This document shows positions 24,722 to 33,753 of a stretch of 64,000 bases of DNA, in pieces. The translations under genes and the position numbers were made by a program. The notes beneath the pieces were generated by a model. That model made no database searches. It worked only from the letters and a program-made list of their open reading frames with translations, and was not told the origin of the DNA. How positions within the stretch are numbered: the first letter of the stretch is position 1; each line of letters starts with the position of its first letter. Location: positions 1,752,519-1,816,518 of the forward strand of contig CP166960.1 in assembly GCA_041447175.1 (NCBI GenBank). The letters are read 5' to 3'. The stretch is from Candidatus Bathyarchaeia archaeon (lineage in GTDB: Archaea > Thermoproteota > Bathyarchaeia > Bathyarchaeales > Bathycorpusculaceae).

Positions 24722-25777
24722 TTATTCCTTATTCTGTTTGTGAGGACGTAGTGAACGCACGGTTGCGCCTGCGCGCCAGAGTTCGCTGTTGCCCATGGCT
24801 TTGAGTTCGTCAGCAAGTTTCTGTTTGAAGTCGGGTTCTTTGCTGCGTTCCAGCACGATGCTGCTTTCTTCGCCTGCGGCGGTTAACTCGTAGAGGGAGT
24901 CAAACACGGGTTTTGTTGCTGAACGAAAGCGTTCTTTCCAGCGGAGTGCGCCGATGCGGGCGGTTTCACTGCAGTTGTTATACATCCAGTCCATTCCGTT
25001 TTCGTCGACCAAACGGATGAGACTCTGGGTGAGTTCTTCAACGGTTTCGTTGAAGGCTTCGCTTGGACTGTGACCGTGCTCGCGTAGCGTGGCATACTGG
25101 GCTTCGATGATGCCGGCCAATGCGCCCATGAGGGTGCCGCGTTCGCCGGTGAGGTCACTGTAGGTTTCTTTTTCAAAGGTTGTTGGAAACAGGTAGCCGC
25201 TGCCAATGGCGATGCCCAGAGCTTTTGTGCGTTCCAGTGCTTTGCCAGTTGCGTCTTGGAATATGGCAAAGCTGCTGTTTATGCCGCTGCCGTCGACAAA
25301 GTTGCGTCGCACCGAGGTCCCGGAGCCTTTGGGCGCAACCAGAATAACGTCGACGTTTGGTGGCGGGATGATGCCGGTTTGTTCTTTAAAGACGATGGAG
25401 AAGCCGTGAGAGAAGTAAAGCGCGTCGCCATCTTTAAGAGATGCCTTCACTTGGGGCCATTCTTGTTTTTGTCCTGCGTCGGTGAGCAGGAACATTTTGA
25501 TGGTGCCGCGTTTGGCTGCTTCTTCGGGGGTGAATAGGGTTTCGCCTGGAACCCACCCGTCTTTGACGGCTAGGTCATAAGTTTTGGAGCCTTTTCTTTG
25601 GCCGACGATAACTTTGATTCCGTTGTCTCGCATGTTGAGAGATTGTGCGCGGCCTTGGATACCGTATCCGAGGGAGACAACAACCTCGTTTTTCAGGATT
25701 TCCTGTGCCTGTTGGACAGTGAATTCGTTTCGGGTGATGACATCTTCTGTGACGCCACCAAAGTCTATCTTAACCAT
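24722..25777 (-). CDS. ilvC: Ketol-acid reductoisomerase
   Basis: NADPH-dependent isomerase and reductase of valine, leucine and isoleucine synthesis. Nucleotide-binding motif GYGIQGRAQSLNMRDNG (about residues 38-54), KGSGTSVRR, and the metal-binding DLTGERGTLMGAL with acidic E-rich C-terminal helices (SETARIGALR) are all present. Length 351 is close to class I. The rest of the branched-chain pathway is not in this window, apart from a LeuA-like protein at 28.1 kb. Confidence 0.95.
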   Translation of the reverse strand: MVKIDFGGVTEDVITRNEFTVQQAQEILKNEVVVSLGYGIQGRAQSLNMRDNGIKVIVGQRKGSKTYDLAVKDGWVPGETLFTPEEAAKRGTIKMFLLTDAGQKQEWPQVKASLKDGDALYFSHGFSIVFKEQTGIIPPPNVDVILVAPKGSGTSVRRNFVDGSGINSSFAIFQDATGKALERTKALGIAIGSGYLFPTTFEKETYSDLTGERGTLMGALAGIIEAQYATLREHGHSPSEAFNETVEELTQSLIRLVDENGMDWMYNNCSETARIGALRWKERFRSATKPVFDSLYELTAAGEESSIVLERSKEPDFKQKLADELKAMGNSELWRAGATVRSLRPHKQNKE

Positions 25778-26204
25778 TGGTTGTTCCTCAAAACGGACTA
25801 AATGATTAGCAAGGCATAATTAAGACTTGTCCCTTCGGCAAGCAGAATTTAGACGATAGATAAACGGTTGTGCTCAAATTTCGCCCAGTTTGGTGTAAAG
25901 CTTTTAAGCGTCATGCATCCACCTATTTATGGTGAATTTGCATGCCTTCACTTGAAAAGAAAAATAAGGCTAAGAAAGCAAAACACGAAGCAAAAACAGG
26001 CAAACAGTAACAACGTTTGCTCCTTCCCACGGGATGGCTTCCGCTGCTAACTGCAAACTGTAGGGGTTCGCTTTCAACCCGAGTACCAGTAACCGTTTTT
26101 TCGGCTTTTTCTTAGCAAACAAAACAAAGCACGCCATACACTAAGTGAACCGTGTCAATTCTTAAACTTTATAAGCACAAAAAACCCAGTATTTACTGCG
26201 GCTT
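25778..26204. other. Intergenic region
   Basis: 427 bases between divergent ilvC and the TspO-like gene. A 22-codon basic frame (MPSLEKKNKAKKAKHEAKTG, from about 25942) follows GGTGA but cannot be judged real. GGGTT/AACCC at about 26064-26080 form a small hairpin. TATA-like CTTTATAAG at about 26166-26174 lies close to the TspO-like start and is its probable promoter. Nothing else recognisable. Confidence 0.4.
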
Positions 26205-26990
26205 ATGTCAACTCAAAAAACCTCTGTCTTTCTGCAGGTTGGAAACATTCTTGCATTCGTCGCCACCTTAATTGTTAACGGGTTAGTAGCCAGCACCACA
26301 ATTCTGGGCGGAAGAACCACCGCTGAAGTTAGCGACCAATATTTCACCCTAATCACCCCCGCCGGTTACGTCTTCTCCATCTGGAGCATAATCTACATTC
26401 TATTGGGGGTCTACGTAGTTTACCAAGCCCTGCCCAGCCAAAAAAACAAGCGATTCCAGACTAAAATTTCAGGGTTATTCATACTCAGCAGTCTCTTTAA
26501 CATCGGCTGGATTTTCCTGTGGCAATATGACTACATCTCAGTCTCCGTCGTTTTCATGATGGCTTTGCTGGCAAGCATAGTGACGATTTATCTGCGGTTA
26601 GGAGTCGGCAAATCAAACGCCCCGCTCAAAGAAAAAGCCGCAGTGCACCTGCCCTTTAGCGTCTACTTCGGCTGGATAACCGTTGCCGCCGCTACAAACG
26701 TTGCCACTGCCCTGTCATTTGCGGGGTGGGTACAGTGGACAGCCGCTGACGCCATATGGGCGATTGTGGCTGCCGGGGCGGTTCTTGCCGTCGCTTTGAC
26801 CGTGATTGTTTCCCGCAGAGACATCGCCTACGGATTGGTCATCGTTTGGGCTTTTGTGGGCATCGCTGTTAATCATGGCGAAGTCCCAAGCGTAGTGTAC
26901 ACGGCTTGGATAGGAGCAGCCGTTGTGGCAGCGGCGGTAGTGGCGGTTTTGATTTTAAAGCTTAAAACAAGGACCCACACAGCCGGCTAA
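26205..26990 (+). CDS. TspO/MBR-related tryptophan-rich membrane protein
   Basis: Seven or so hydrophobic segments; the diagnostic TPAGYVFSIWSIIYILLG lies at residues about 49-66 and further Trp-rich helices (NIGWIFLWQYDY, FGWITVAAATNVATAL) follow. The TspO family binds porphyrins and other small hydrophobic ligands; eukaryotic relatives are translocator proteins. The leader is short (about 25 bases after the TATA-like box), as in many archaeal transcripts. Function in this organism unknown. Confidence 0.83.
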   Translation: MSTQKTSVFLQVGNILAFVATLIVNGLVASTTILGGRTTAEVSDQYFTLITPAGYVFSIWSIIYILLGVYVVYQALPSQKNKRFQTKISGLFILSSLFNIGWIFLWQYDYISVSVVFMMALLASIVTIYLRLGVGKSNAPLKEKAAVHLPFSVYFGWITVAAATNVATALSFAGWVQWTAADAIWAIVAAGAVLAVALTVIVSRRDIAYGLVIVWAFVGIAVNHGEVPSVVYTAWIGAAVVAAAVVAVLILKLKTRTHTAG

Positions 26991-27054
26991 GTTTTGGCGG
27001 TTTCGGGCTAAACAAATATCTGCCGCTCATGCTTATACTTCTGCGGGAACAACT

Positions 27055-28083
27055 TTGGCAAAACCGTCCGTCCCCAAAACAGAGGGATTACCACAACAAA
27101 TCAGGGTATCCGTCGGCTCAGCCATAGCCATCGGTCTTTTGGAAGGCAAACTGGACGCCCAACCCACAACCGCTTACCTTATGACCTACAAACAAAGCAA
27201 ATGCACGGCAAACTGCAGCTTCTGCCCCCAAGCCAAAGGCAGCCAAAGCAAAACCGAACTGCTCTCGCGCGTCACATGGCCAGAGTTCTCCACCCAAACA
27301 GTCATTTCACACATAAAAAACGCGGTGCAAGCAGGCAAAATCCGCCGCGTCTGCCTCCAAACCCTAAACTACCCTCAAGTTTTTAGTGAAATCTGCCCCT
27401 TCATAGCAGCACTAAAACAGCAGGTTGATGTCCCTGTCTCGGTTAGTTGCCAACCGCTTAACAGCGAAAACCTTTGGAGCCTTGTAGCGGCAGGTGCAGA
27501 CCGAGTGGGAATTGCTTTGGATGCGGCAACAGAGAAGCTGTTTTATGAAATTAAAGGCGCCGCAGCCGGTGGACCCTACAAATGGCAGGACGAGTTTTTG
27601 CTGCTGCGAACCGCCATCGGCGTCTTTGGAGAAGGCAACGTCAGCACCCACCTCATCGTGGGCTTAGGAGAAACCGAAAAAGAAGCCGCAAACCTACTGC
27701 AAACATGCGTTGACATGGGCGTTTTGCCTGCGGTTTTCGCGTTCACTCCCGTCCGAGGAACCGCCATGGAGAAGAAAAACAAACCTGACCTGCAAACGTA
27801 CAGACGCATTCAGCTGGCACGTTACCTCATCGTCGAAGGTTTAACGAATTATGGGGATATGACCTTTAGCGCCGAAGGGGAAATTGAAGGCTTTGGTGTG
27901 GGAAAGAACATCGTGGCAGAAGTAGTGGAGTCGGGTAAACCGTTTCAAACTTCAGGCTGCCCTGACTGTAATCGTCCCTTCTACAACGAGAAACCCAGCG
28001 GACCCATCTACAATTACCCCCAAAACCCCACCTCTCAAGAAACAGCACAAATCAAACAGGAACTCCACAAGTACATTGAATAA
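27055..28083 (+). CDS. Radical SAM protein, BioB/LipS-like
   Basis: Radical SAM cluster motif CTANCSFC at residues 50-57 binds a [4Fe-4S] cluster and S-adenosylmethionine. Strands of the TIM barrel follow (RVCLQTLNYP, RVGIALDA, STHLIVGLGETE). The C-terminal SGCPDCNRPFY could hold an auxiliary cluster. The architecture fits biotin-synthase-like sulfur-inserting enzymes, including archaeal two-part lipoyl synthases; the lipoate ligase gene at 29.9 kb makes lipoyl work plausible. A partner subunit is not seen here. TTG start with CGGGAAC upstream, so start confidence is moderate. Confidence 0.75.
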   Translation: MAKPSVPKTEGLPQQIRVSVGSAIAIGLLEGKLDAQPTTAYLMTYKQSKCTANCSFCPQAKGSQSKTELLSRVTWPEFSTQTVISHIKNAVQAGKIRRVCLQTLNYPQVFSEICPFIAALKQQVDVPVSVSCQPLNSENLWSLVAAGADRVGIALDAATEKLFYEIKGAAAGGPYKWQDEFLLLRTAIGVFGEGNVSTHLIVGLGETEKEAANLLQTCVDMGVLPAVFAFTPVRGTAMEKKNKPDLQTYRRIQLARYLIVEGLTNYGDMTFSAEGEIEGFGVGKNIVAEVVESGKPFQTSGCPDCNRPFYNEKPSGPIYNYPQNPTSQETAQIKQELHKYIE

Positions 28084-28090
28084 AAGGGGA

Positions 28091-29437
28091 TTAGGTTGTG
28101 ACGGGCGTTAATGATTTGCCTTTGCTTTCCCCAGGCTGAGGCGGCTTAGGCTTTTGCCTTGTCACCTGTTCAACCAGCCGCCAAAATTCAGGCAGCACCA
28201 AGCCCTTCTGCAAGTCCCGCAGCAGCTTTTTCACTTGATAAAACGTCATTTGCGCTTCGCCTTTGTCAAGGCTTTCTTGCGGACCTTTTACGTGTCGCAG
28301 GATTTCGTCAATTTGCCTTGGAGACGCCCGTACACCTGCCTTTTCCAGTAGTCCCTGTAGGAGCGTCTGCCCGGTGTTTCTGCCTACGAACAAGGCAGTT
28401 TCGCGTCCAACAATTTCAGGCGGAAAAGGCTCAAACATGAGGGGGTGAGCTAACATGCCCTCCACGTGTTCGTCAACTTCGTGGGTGAAGGAGTTGTCGC
28501 CCACGATTGGTTTGTGGAATTGGATGGGCAACGCGAAGGATTTTTCGGTTAATTGTGCTAAACGGTAAATTCGTTCCAGGTCGATGCCGGTGTCGATGTT
28601 GTAGAGCAGTTCGAGGGAGGTGACGACTTCCTCAAACGATGCCAGCCCAGCGCGTTCGCCAAACCCAATAAGAGTGGTGTGCAGGTAGCTTGCGCCTTCT
28701 TCTACGGAGGCTAAGGTGTTTGCGGTTGCTAAGCCAAAGTCGTTGTGGCAGTGCACCGAGAGCGGAATGTTCTTTTTGACTTCTTCGGAGAGTCCATCTC
28801 TTACGTGGCTCATGAGGTAACGCATTGAGAGAGGTCGGAGAAAGCCTACGGTGTCGGCGATGCCGAGTTTGGAGGCGCCTGCTGCGGCGGTGGCTTCAAA
28901 AATGGCTAAAATCTGTTCCAGAGGGGTGCGGCTGCCGTCGGAGAGCACAAAATTTACGGAGACGCCGTGTTTTTTGGCGTACTCGATGCTTTCTACGATG
29001 TTTTGGGTGGCTTCTTCTCGGCTCATTTTGAGCCTGTACTGCAGGTTTAAGCCGTTGATGGGGGCTTCGATGTTGATTTCTTTCATGCCTACGTCTATGC
29101 ATGCGTCGACGTGGGCTTTGGTGGCTGCTGATGAGGCGGTTAAGGTGGAGTTTGTGAAGGATTCGTTCATGAGGCGTTTGACGCTGCGTTTTTCGTCTTC
29201 GCTTAAGCCGGGGAACCCGACGTTTATGACTCCCATGCCGGCTTCATCCATCATTTTGGCGAGTTTTAGTTTTTCTACGTAGGTTAGAAAGACCATGGGT
29301 GCTTTGAGTCCTTCGCGGAAGGTTTCATCCACCATGTAGACTCTGTCTGGCAGTTTGGGGGGGAGGTTTTTGCGCAGGCGGTTGTAGTTGGCGATTAAGC
29401 CTTGAGCCTCGAGCTTTTTGAAGATAGTCTTCCTCAT
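28091..29437 (-). CDS. LeuA/homocitrate-synthase-like DRE-TIM metallolyase
   Basis: Condenses acetyl-CoA with a 2-oxo acid in characterised relatives. DETFREGLKAP (about residues 37-47) replaces the usual DxTLRDGxQ, keeping the metal-binding Asp and catalytic Arg. SVHCHNDFGLATANT supplies the second metal site, and FGERAGLASFEE resembles GLGERAG(N). The C terminus (about 380-448) is not the standard LeuA regulatory domain, so this is a divergent family member. Start at ATG 29437; a TTG at 29458 is possible. Confidence 0.8.
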   Translation of the reverse strand: MRKTIFKKLEAQGLIANYNRLRKNLPPKLPDRVYMVDETFREGLKAPMVFLTYVEKLKLAKMMDEAGMGVINVGFPGLSEDEKRSVKRLMNESFTNSTLTASSAATKAHVDACIDVGMKEINIEAPINGLNLQYRLKMSREEATQNIVESIEYAKKHGVSVNFVLSDGSRTPLEQILAIFEATAAAGASKLGIADTVGFLRPLSMRYLMSHVRDGLSEEVKKNIPLSVHCHNDFGLATANTLASVEEGASYLHTTLIGFGERAGLASFEEVVTSLELLYNIDTGIDLERIYRLAQLTEKSFALPIQFHKPIVGDNSFTHEVDEHVEGMLAHPLMFEPFPPEIVGRETALFVGRNTGQTLLQGLLEKAGVRASPRQIDEILRHVKGPQESLDKGEAQMTFYQVKKLLRDLQKGLVLPEFWRLVEQVTRQKPKPPQPGESKGKSLTPVTT

Positions 29438-29458
29438 CAGATGCACAGTCCAATCCAA

Positions 29459-29920
29459 ATAAGTCGGAAGTTAGCTATTTGATAGTTCACGGGCACTTAT
29501 ATAAAAATTGCACACCCTAACCAAACACCCAAAAAACTACCAGACCACATCAACACCAAAACTACCACATCTAGCAAACTTGCAACAAATTGCTACAAAA
29601 TCAGGCTAAGCTGTTCTTTTGCAAGAACAAGGCGTTCCCCACGGAGGGCTAAATAACGTGTCCATAGTTTTACTAAGAGGAACCCCGTGAATATACCTCT
29701 TGCACTCACACTAATCCGCATAATCCTAACAACAACATGTACACTCGCGCCCACTCAGAAACTATCTGCAAGCAAACCTGAGGGCAGCCGCCGATGATGT
29801 GCTCCTGCTTTTGCACCCGTTATTGGCAAAAAATCTCCCGTCAGTAGCCTGAAGGTTGCCGTTAACGTTTATAGGTGACCAAACTAACCAGAAGGCAACA
29901 ACTTCAGGTTTGTTTCCGTC
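29459..29920. other. Intergenic region with a short PgsA-like remnant
   Basis: 462 bases between divergent genes. CTTATATAAAAATT at about 29497-29510 is a likely TATA box for the LeuA-like gene (minus strand). A 36-codon frame from GTG 29687 to TGA 29797, preceded by AGAGGA, begins NIPLALTLIRIIL, which resembles the extreme N terminus of CDP-alcohol phosphatidyltransferases but then stops; it may be a gene remnant or chance. No other feature is seen. Confidence 0.35.
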
Positions 29921-30733
29921 ATGAACACTTGGCGTATCCTCAAACTCGAAACCCACAACGCAGCCATGAACATGGCCATCGACGAAGCCATCCTGCAAAC
30001 CCGCGCAGCTGACGCAGTGCCTAACACGCTGCGGTTTTACCGCTGGAATCCCTCCACCGTCTCCATCGGCAGGTTCCAAGACCCCAAAAAAGAGCTCCTG
30101 CTGGATAATTGCAAAAAACTCGGCGTGGACGTAATCCGCAGAATCAGCGGCGGCGGCACCGTTTACCACGACGCGGAAGGCGAAGTCACCTACAGCGTAA
30201 TTGCAAAAACGGAGGATTTGGGAACCCACGACGTAACCCAAGTCTACAGCCGCATCTACGCAGCGATAAGCGAAGCCCTTCGCATGTTGGGAATCGCGTC
30301 TGACTACAGTCCGGGCGACGCCAAAAACTGCCCCAACCTCACCGTTAAAGGCAGAAAAATCAGCGGCAGCGCCCAAGCTAACAGAAGCGGCGTTGTTCTG
30401 CAGCATGGCACGTTGCTGTTGGAGGTGGATTTACCGCGGATGTTTACGTTGCTGCGGGTTCCGTGGGCAAACAGCTGCATGCAAGTCGTAAACGTTGCGA
30501 AGGGCAAAATCACCAGCGTTAAAGAAGAACTCGGACACACCGTGACGCCCGAAACCGCAGTCAACGCCATAGCACACGGGTTTGCCGTGACGCTGAATAT
30601 GCAGGTTGTGGAGAACGTGCAGTCCATGCCTGATACGTTGACGCAGCATGAAAGGGAGCTAGCAGAGAAACTGTACAAAGAAAGATATGCAACTGACGAA
30701 TGGAACCTTAACGCCAAAACAACAATGGTCTAA
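29921..30733 (+). CDS. lplA: Lipoate-protein ligase A family (biotin/lipoate A/B ligase domain)
   Basis: Attaches lipoate (or octanoate, or biotin) to carrier proteins using ATP. RRISGGGTVYHDAEGEVTYS is the substrate and adenylate binding loop (about residues 72-91) and VKGRKISGSAQ carries the catalytic lysine. Length 270 with no separate C-terminal LplA domain, as in other archaeal LplA-N proteins. Carrier proteins (GcvH or 2-oxoacid dehydrogenase E2) are outside the window. Confidence 0.9.
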   Translation: MNTWRILKLETHNAAMNMAIDEAILQTRAADAVPNTLRFYRWNPSTVSIGRFQDPKKELLLDNCKKLGVDVIRRISGGGTVYHDAEGEVTYSVIAKTEDLGTHDVTQVYSRIYAAISEALRMLGIASDYSPGDAKNCPNLTVKGRKISGSAQANRSGVVLQHGTLLLEVDLPRMFTLLRVPWANSCMQVVNVAKGKITSVKEELGHTVTPETAVNAIAHGFAVTLNMQVVENVQSMPDTLTQHERELAEKLYKERYATDEWNLNAKTTMV

Positions 30734-30765
30734 TTTAATTGCGAACCAAACACAGAAGAGCAGGT

Positions 30766-31020
30766 TTAAAGCTGGCTTAAGTCCAGGATTTCTACGGCTG
30801 CAACCTTGCCCTGCTTGTCATAGTGTACTATAACTTTTCCGTCTGTTGTTGTTTCGCCCTCAGTGTCTTTAGCAGTTTTGAATCGAATGTACAAGTCCCC
30901 GACATCTTCACCATAATCTATGGTTATCACTCTCCGGGGCAGCTTCAAGCCGTATTTTGCTTCAATCTGCTCAAGAACTTTCCTGCCATCTAAGTCTAGG
31001 AGGGGTTTAACTTTCTGAAT
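30766..31020 (-). CDS. DUF2283-like small protein, probable antitoxin partner
   Basis: Core DYGEDVGDLYIRFK then GKVIVHYDKQGKVAAVEILDLS matches the small DUF2283 pattern. The coding frame can be read upstream to ATT at 31018-31020, giving IQKVKPLLDLDGRKVLEQIE, which looks like part of the same domain; the only conventional start is a TTG at 30948. So either ATT is used (AGAAGG lies 8 bases upstream) or an ATG was lost. It follows the toxin-like gene by 24 bases on the same strand. Confidence 0.65.
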   Translation of the reverse strand: MQKVKPLLDLDGRKVLEQIEAKYGLKLPRRVITIDYGEDVGDLYIRFKTAKDTEGETTTDGKVIVHYDKQGKVAAVEILDLSQL

Positions 31021-31044
31021 GACTTATACCTTCTTGCTTTTCTC

Positions 31045-31317
31045 TTAGAACCCGTATAGTATGCCGTTCTTATAGCCTTCACCGTTAACATTGTAAATAA
31101 CGACAAGAAAATCCGAGATGCCCACTGGTGCATCTTTGGCTATGCATAATAGTGCATGAAATGCACCTGTTGAATCCACATAAACTTCATCAGGAGTCAT
31201 GACGGCGTCCAAAATTAGCTTTGCAAAGTTCTTCGATTCAGGATGTCTTAAGGCAATATGTTGTAACCGTTCTTCGGTGAGTACGACCTTGGTTCCATCA
31301 AAGGCGTAGACGTACAT
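31045..31317 (-). CDS. BECR-fold nuclease-like toxin candidate
   Basis: A 90-residue protein starting MYVYAFDGTKVVLTEERLQH. The ERLQHIALRHPES block, an Asp/Glu-rich turn (TPDEVYVDS) and a C-terminal strand pair (FLVVIYNVNGEG) resemble the PBECR-type (Barnase-EndoU-ColicinE5/D-RelE-like) nucleases. A DUF2283 gene follows immediately, as in known small toxin-antitoxin loci. Toxin activity is inferred from context only. The start is the ATG at 31317; a TTG two codons earlier is possible. Confidence 0.5.
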   Translation of the reverse strand: MYVYAFDGTKVVLTEERLQHIALRHPESKNFAKLILDAVMTPDEVYVDSTGAFHALLCIAKDAPVGISDFLVVIYNVNGEGYKNGILYGF

Positions 31318-31401
31318 GGGCAAGCCTTGGAAATCAGTTACGGCATTATTAACATATAAACAAATGTTCGGAACTATGCGTTTATGCTAAAAAAAGAAGG
31401 G

Positions 31402-32835
31402 TCAGGTCTTCTCGCGTTTCCATCTTACACCCTGCGCCGTATCCTCAACCACGATGCCCAGGGCTTTGAGTTGGGCGCGGGCTGCGTCGGCGGTTTTCCA
31501 GTCTTTGGCTTTGCGGGCTTCTTCGCGTTTGCGGATGAGTTCTTCTGCTTCGGGCGGCAGGGTTTCTTGTGTGGGTTTGGGAATTACGCCCAGAACCTTA
31601 TCGTAGTCGTCGATTAGTGTGGAGATTTTTTGGGCGTCAGTTTTGCTTAGCTGGTTTGCGTCCAGCAGGTTGTTTATTTCGCGTACAAAGTCAAACAGCG
31701 CTGCCAACGCCACGCTTATGTTAAGGTCGTCGTCCATGGCTTGCCCAAAACATGTCTCTAACCGGTCAGTTAACAGGACAAGTTTTTCGGGGTTGCCTGT
31801 GCCGTCTGCGTCTTTGAGGCGGCGCTGCAGGTTTGCGAGGCGTTCGATGGCGCCTTTGGCTGCGTCCAACCCGTCGAAAGTGAAGTTGAATTGCTGCCGA
31901 TAATGCGTACTCAACAGCAGATAACGGATTGCCAACGGGTCCAATCCCTTCGCCAAAAGATCCCGCAACGTGTAGAAGTTGCCTAGGCGTTTGGCCATTT
32001 TTTTGCCTTCCGCCAGCAGGTGCTCGTTATGCATCCACACATGCACGAAGGGTTTGCCGGTTGCTGCTTCGGTTTGGGCGATTTCGTTTTCGTGATGCGG
32101 AAACATGTTGTCCACTCCGCCGCAGTGGATGTCAAAGGTTTCGCCCAAATACTTGGTGCTCATGGCAGAGCATTCGATGTGCCAGCCGGGTCTGCCCTTG
32201 CCCAACTCTGTTTCCCAGTAAACATCGCCGTCTTCTGGCGTGTAGGCTTTCCAGAGGGCAAAGTCTTGGGCTTCTTCTTTGGCGTACTCGTCTTGGTTGA
32301 CTCTGGCGCCTGCCTTAAGCTCACCAACATGCAAGTGGCTAAGTTTGCCGTATTCGGGGAACTTGCTGATGGCAAAGTAGATGCTGCCGTCTTCGCCTTT
32401 GTAGGCAAAGCCTTTCTGGAGGAGGGTTTTGATGATTTGCACCATTTCGGGGATGTGGTCGGTGGCGCGTGGGTAAACGGTTGCAGGCTGGATGTTGAGG
32501 GTTTGGATGTCCTCAAAAAAGGCGTCCGCATAGAAGTTTGTGTATTGGCGTAGCGGCTTGCCTTGTTTTTGACTGCCTTTGATGGTTTTGTCATCCACGT
32601 CGGTGAGGTTCATCACGTGTGTGACGGAAAAGCCGCGGTGTTGAAGCCACCGTTTGAGCAGGTCTTCGAAGACGAAGGCGCGGAAGTTGCCGATGTGGGC
32701 GTAGTCGTAGACGGTGGGTCCGCACGTGTACATTCCCACCTTGCCCTCGTGTATAGGTTTGAGAGGCTCTTTTTGGCGTGTGAGGGTGTTGTAGAGTTTG
32801 ATGCCGCTGCTGGGTTTGGTCATCAGTTTTCCCAT
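31402..32835 (-). CDS. cysS: Cysteinyl-tRNA synthetase
   Basis: Class I synthetase charging tRNA-Cys. The HIGH-type motif [12 protein letters not shown] (about residues 43-54), zinc-site cysteines ([24 protein letters not shown]) and the KMSKS-type loop [10 protein letters not shown] are present. Length 477 is normal. Alternative start four codons later (MTKPSS). Codon use matches surrounding genes. It is 18 bases downstream of the DMT transporter gene and may share its transcript. Confidence 0.95.
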   Translation of the reverse strand: MGKLMTKPSSGIKLYNTLTRQKEPLKPIHEGKVGMYTCGPTVYDYAHIGNFRAFVFEDLLKRWLQHRGFSVTHVMNLTDVDDKTIKGSQKQGKPLRQYTNFYADAFFEDIQTLNIQPATVYPRATDHIPEMVQIIKTLLQKGFAYKGEDGSIYFAISKFPEYGKLSHLHVGELKAGARVNQDEYAKEEAQDFALWKAYTPEDGDVYWETELGKGRPGWHIECSAMSTKYLGETFDIHCGGVDNMFPHHENEIAQTEAATGKPFVHVWMHNEHLLAEGKKMAKRLGNFYTLRDLLAKGLDPLAIRYLLLSTHYRQQFNFTFDGLDAAKGAIERLANLQRRLKDADGTGNPEKLVLLTDRLETCFGQAMDDDLNISVALAALFDFVREINNLLDANQLSKTDAQKISTLIDDYDKVLGVIPKPTQETLPPEAEELIRKREEARKAKDWKTADAARAQLKALGIVVEDTAQGVRWKREKT

Positions 32836-32853
32836 CAGAGTAGTTTTTGGAAG

Positions 32854-33753
32854 TTATTTAAGGGTTCCATCCTCGGGTTGTTTGCGGGGTTTTTCGCGAG
32901 TCAGGCTCAGCGTCGCAACGCCGGCAACGATGAGTGCGCCGCCAATCAGCTGGTTCACGGTTGGCATTAAAGACAAGATGGCAAAGGAGAAAACTGCGGT
33001 GAGGAAGGGTTCCATGGTGCGGATGGTTGCAGTTTTAGAGATTTCCCAAACTTCCAGCGCCTTAAAGAACAACACAAAGCTCACGACCATGCCTGTGAGT
33101 GCCCCCAAGGTTGCGTAGCCCCAAGTGATGGGTGGAAAGGTTAAGTCGAGTTTTCCAAACGCCAAAGCGTACACGAGTAGAAATAGGAAGATGAAGAAAG
33201 AGCGCCCAGCGGCGAGGCTGAAGGGGGGGATGTTTTCGACAAAGAACTTGGAGAACAGGTTTACGGTTGCGAAGAGCACGGCTGCCGCCAGAACCGCAAG
33301 GGTGCTGTAGAGTTCGACCTGGGCGTTTCCCCAAGCCAAAAAGAACAAGCCGCCAAGCGCCACCAGCACGCCTAAAACTTCGACCTTGCTCATCCGCTCC
33401 GCCAAGAGGGCGACACCGAAGAGTATGCTAAAGACGATGGTGAATTGGATGATAAAGGCGGCGTTTGTAGGTCCCGAGATGAGGATGCCGTAAGCGTACA
33501 GCAATGAACCTGCCGCGTCGAAAACTGCGAGCAGGGCGATGGGGCGCCAGTTGCTTTTGATGATGAGTAGATGCCACATTTTTTTGGATGCCACAAAATA
33601 TGCCAGAAAGAAGATGCTGGCAAGGGCGGGAAAAAGCACGTTCATCGTTTCCAAGTTCGTGTAGTCCAAAACCAGCTTCATGAACACGGGTGTGATACCA
33701 AACATGAGGCTGGCTAGGACAGTGAACAGGACACCTTGGCGTTTTGCAACCAT
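32854..33753 (-). CDS. EamA/DMT-family transporter
   Basis: Ten predicted helices in two EamA repeats: residues about 5-140 (VLFTVLASLMFGITPVF, YAYGILISGPTNAAFI) and 150-285 (LAVLAAAVLFATVNLF, TATIRTMEPFLTAVFSF). This family exports amino acids, nucleotides or other metabolites; substrate is not predictable. AAAGGT 9 bases upstream favours the ATG at 33753 over upstream in-frame starts as far as 33804. Confidence 0.85.
   Translation of the reverse strand: MVAKRQGVLFTVLASLMFGITPVFMKLVLDYTNLETMNVLFPALASIFFLAYFVASKKMWHLLIIKSNWRPIALLAVFDAAGSLLYAYGILISGPTNAAFIIQFTIVFSILFGVALLAERMSKVEVLGVLVALGGLFFLAWGNAQVELYSTLAVLAAAVLFATVNLFSKFFVENIPPFSLAAGRSFFIFLFLLVYALAFGKLDLTFPPITWGYATLGALTGMVVSFVLFFKALEVWEISKTATIRTMEPFLTAVFSFAILSLMPTVNQLIGGALIVAGVATLSLTREKPRKQPEDGTLK

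Noticed and set aside
25942-26010. 22-codon basic frame after GGTGA
   Set aside because: Too short and compositionally simple to call; no conservation can be judged.
26060-26095. tRNA-like GGGGTTCG arm
   Set aside because: Only a short hairpin; no cloverleaf, acceptor or anticodon arm can be built.
29687-29797. 36-codon frame resembling the start of PgsA
   Set aside because: Similarity covers only about 13 residues and the frame ends; noted only as a possible remnant.
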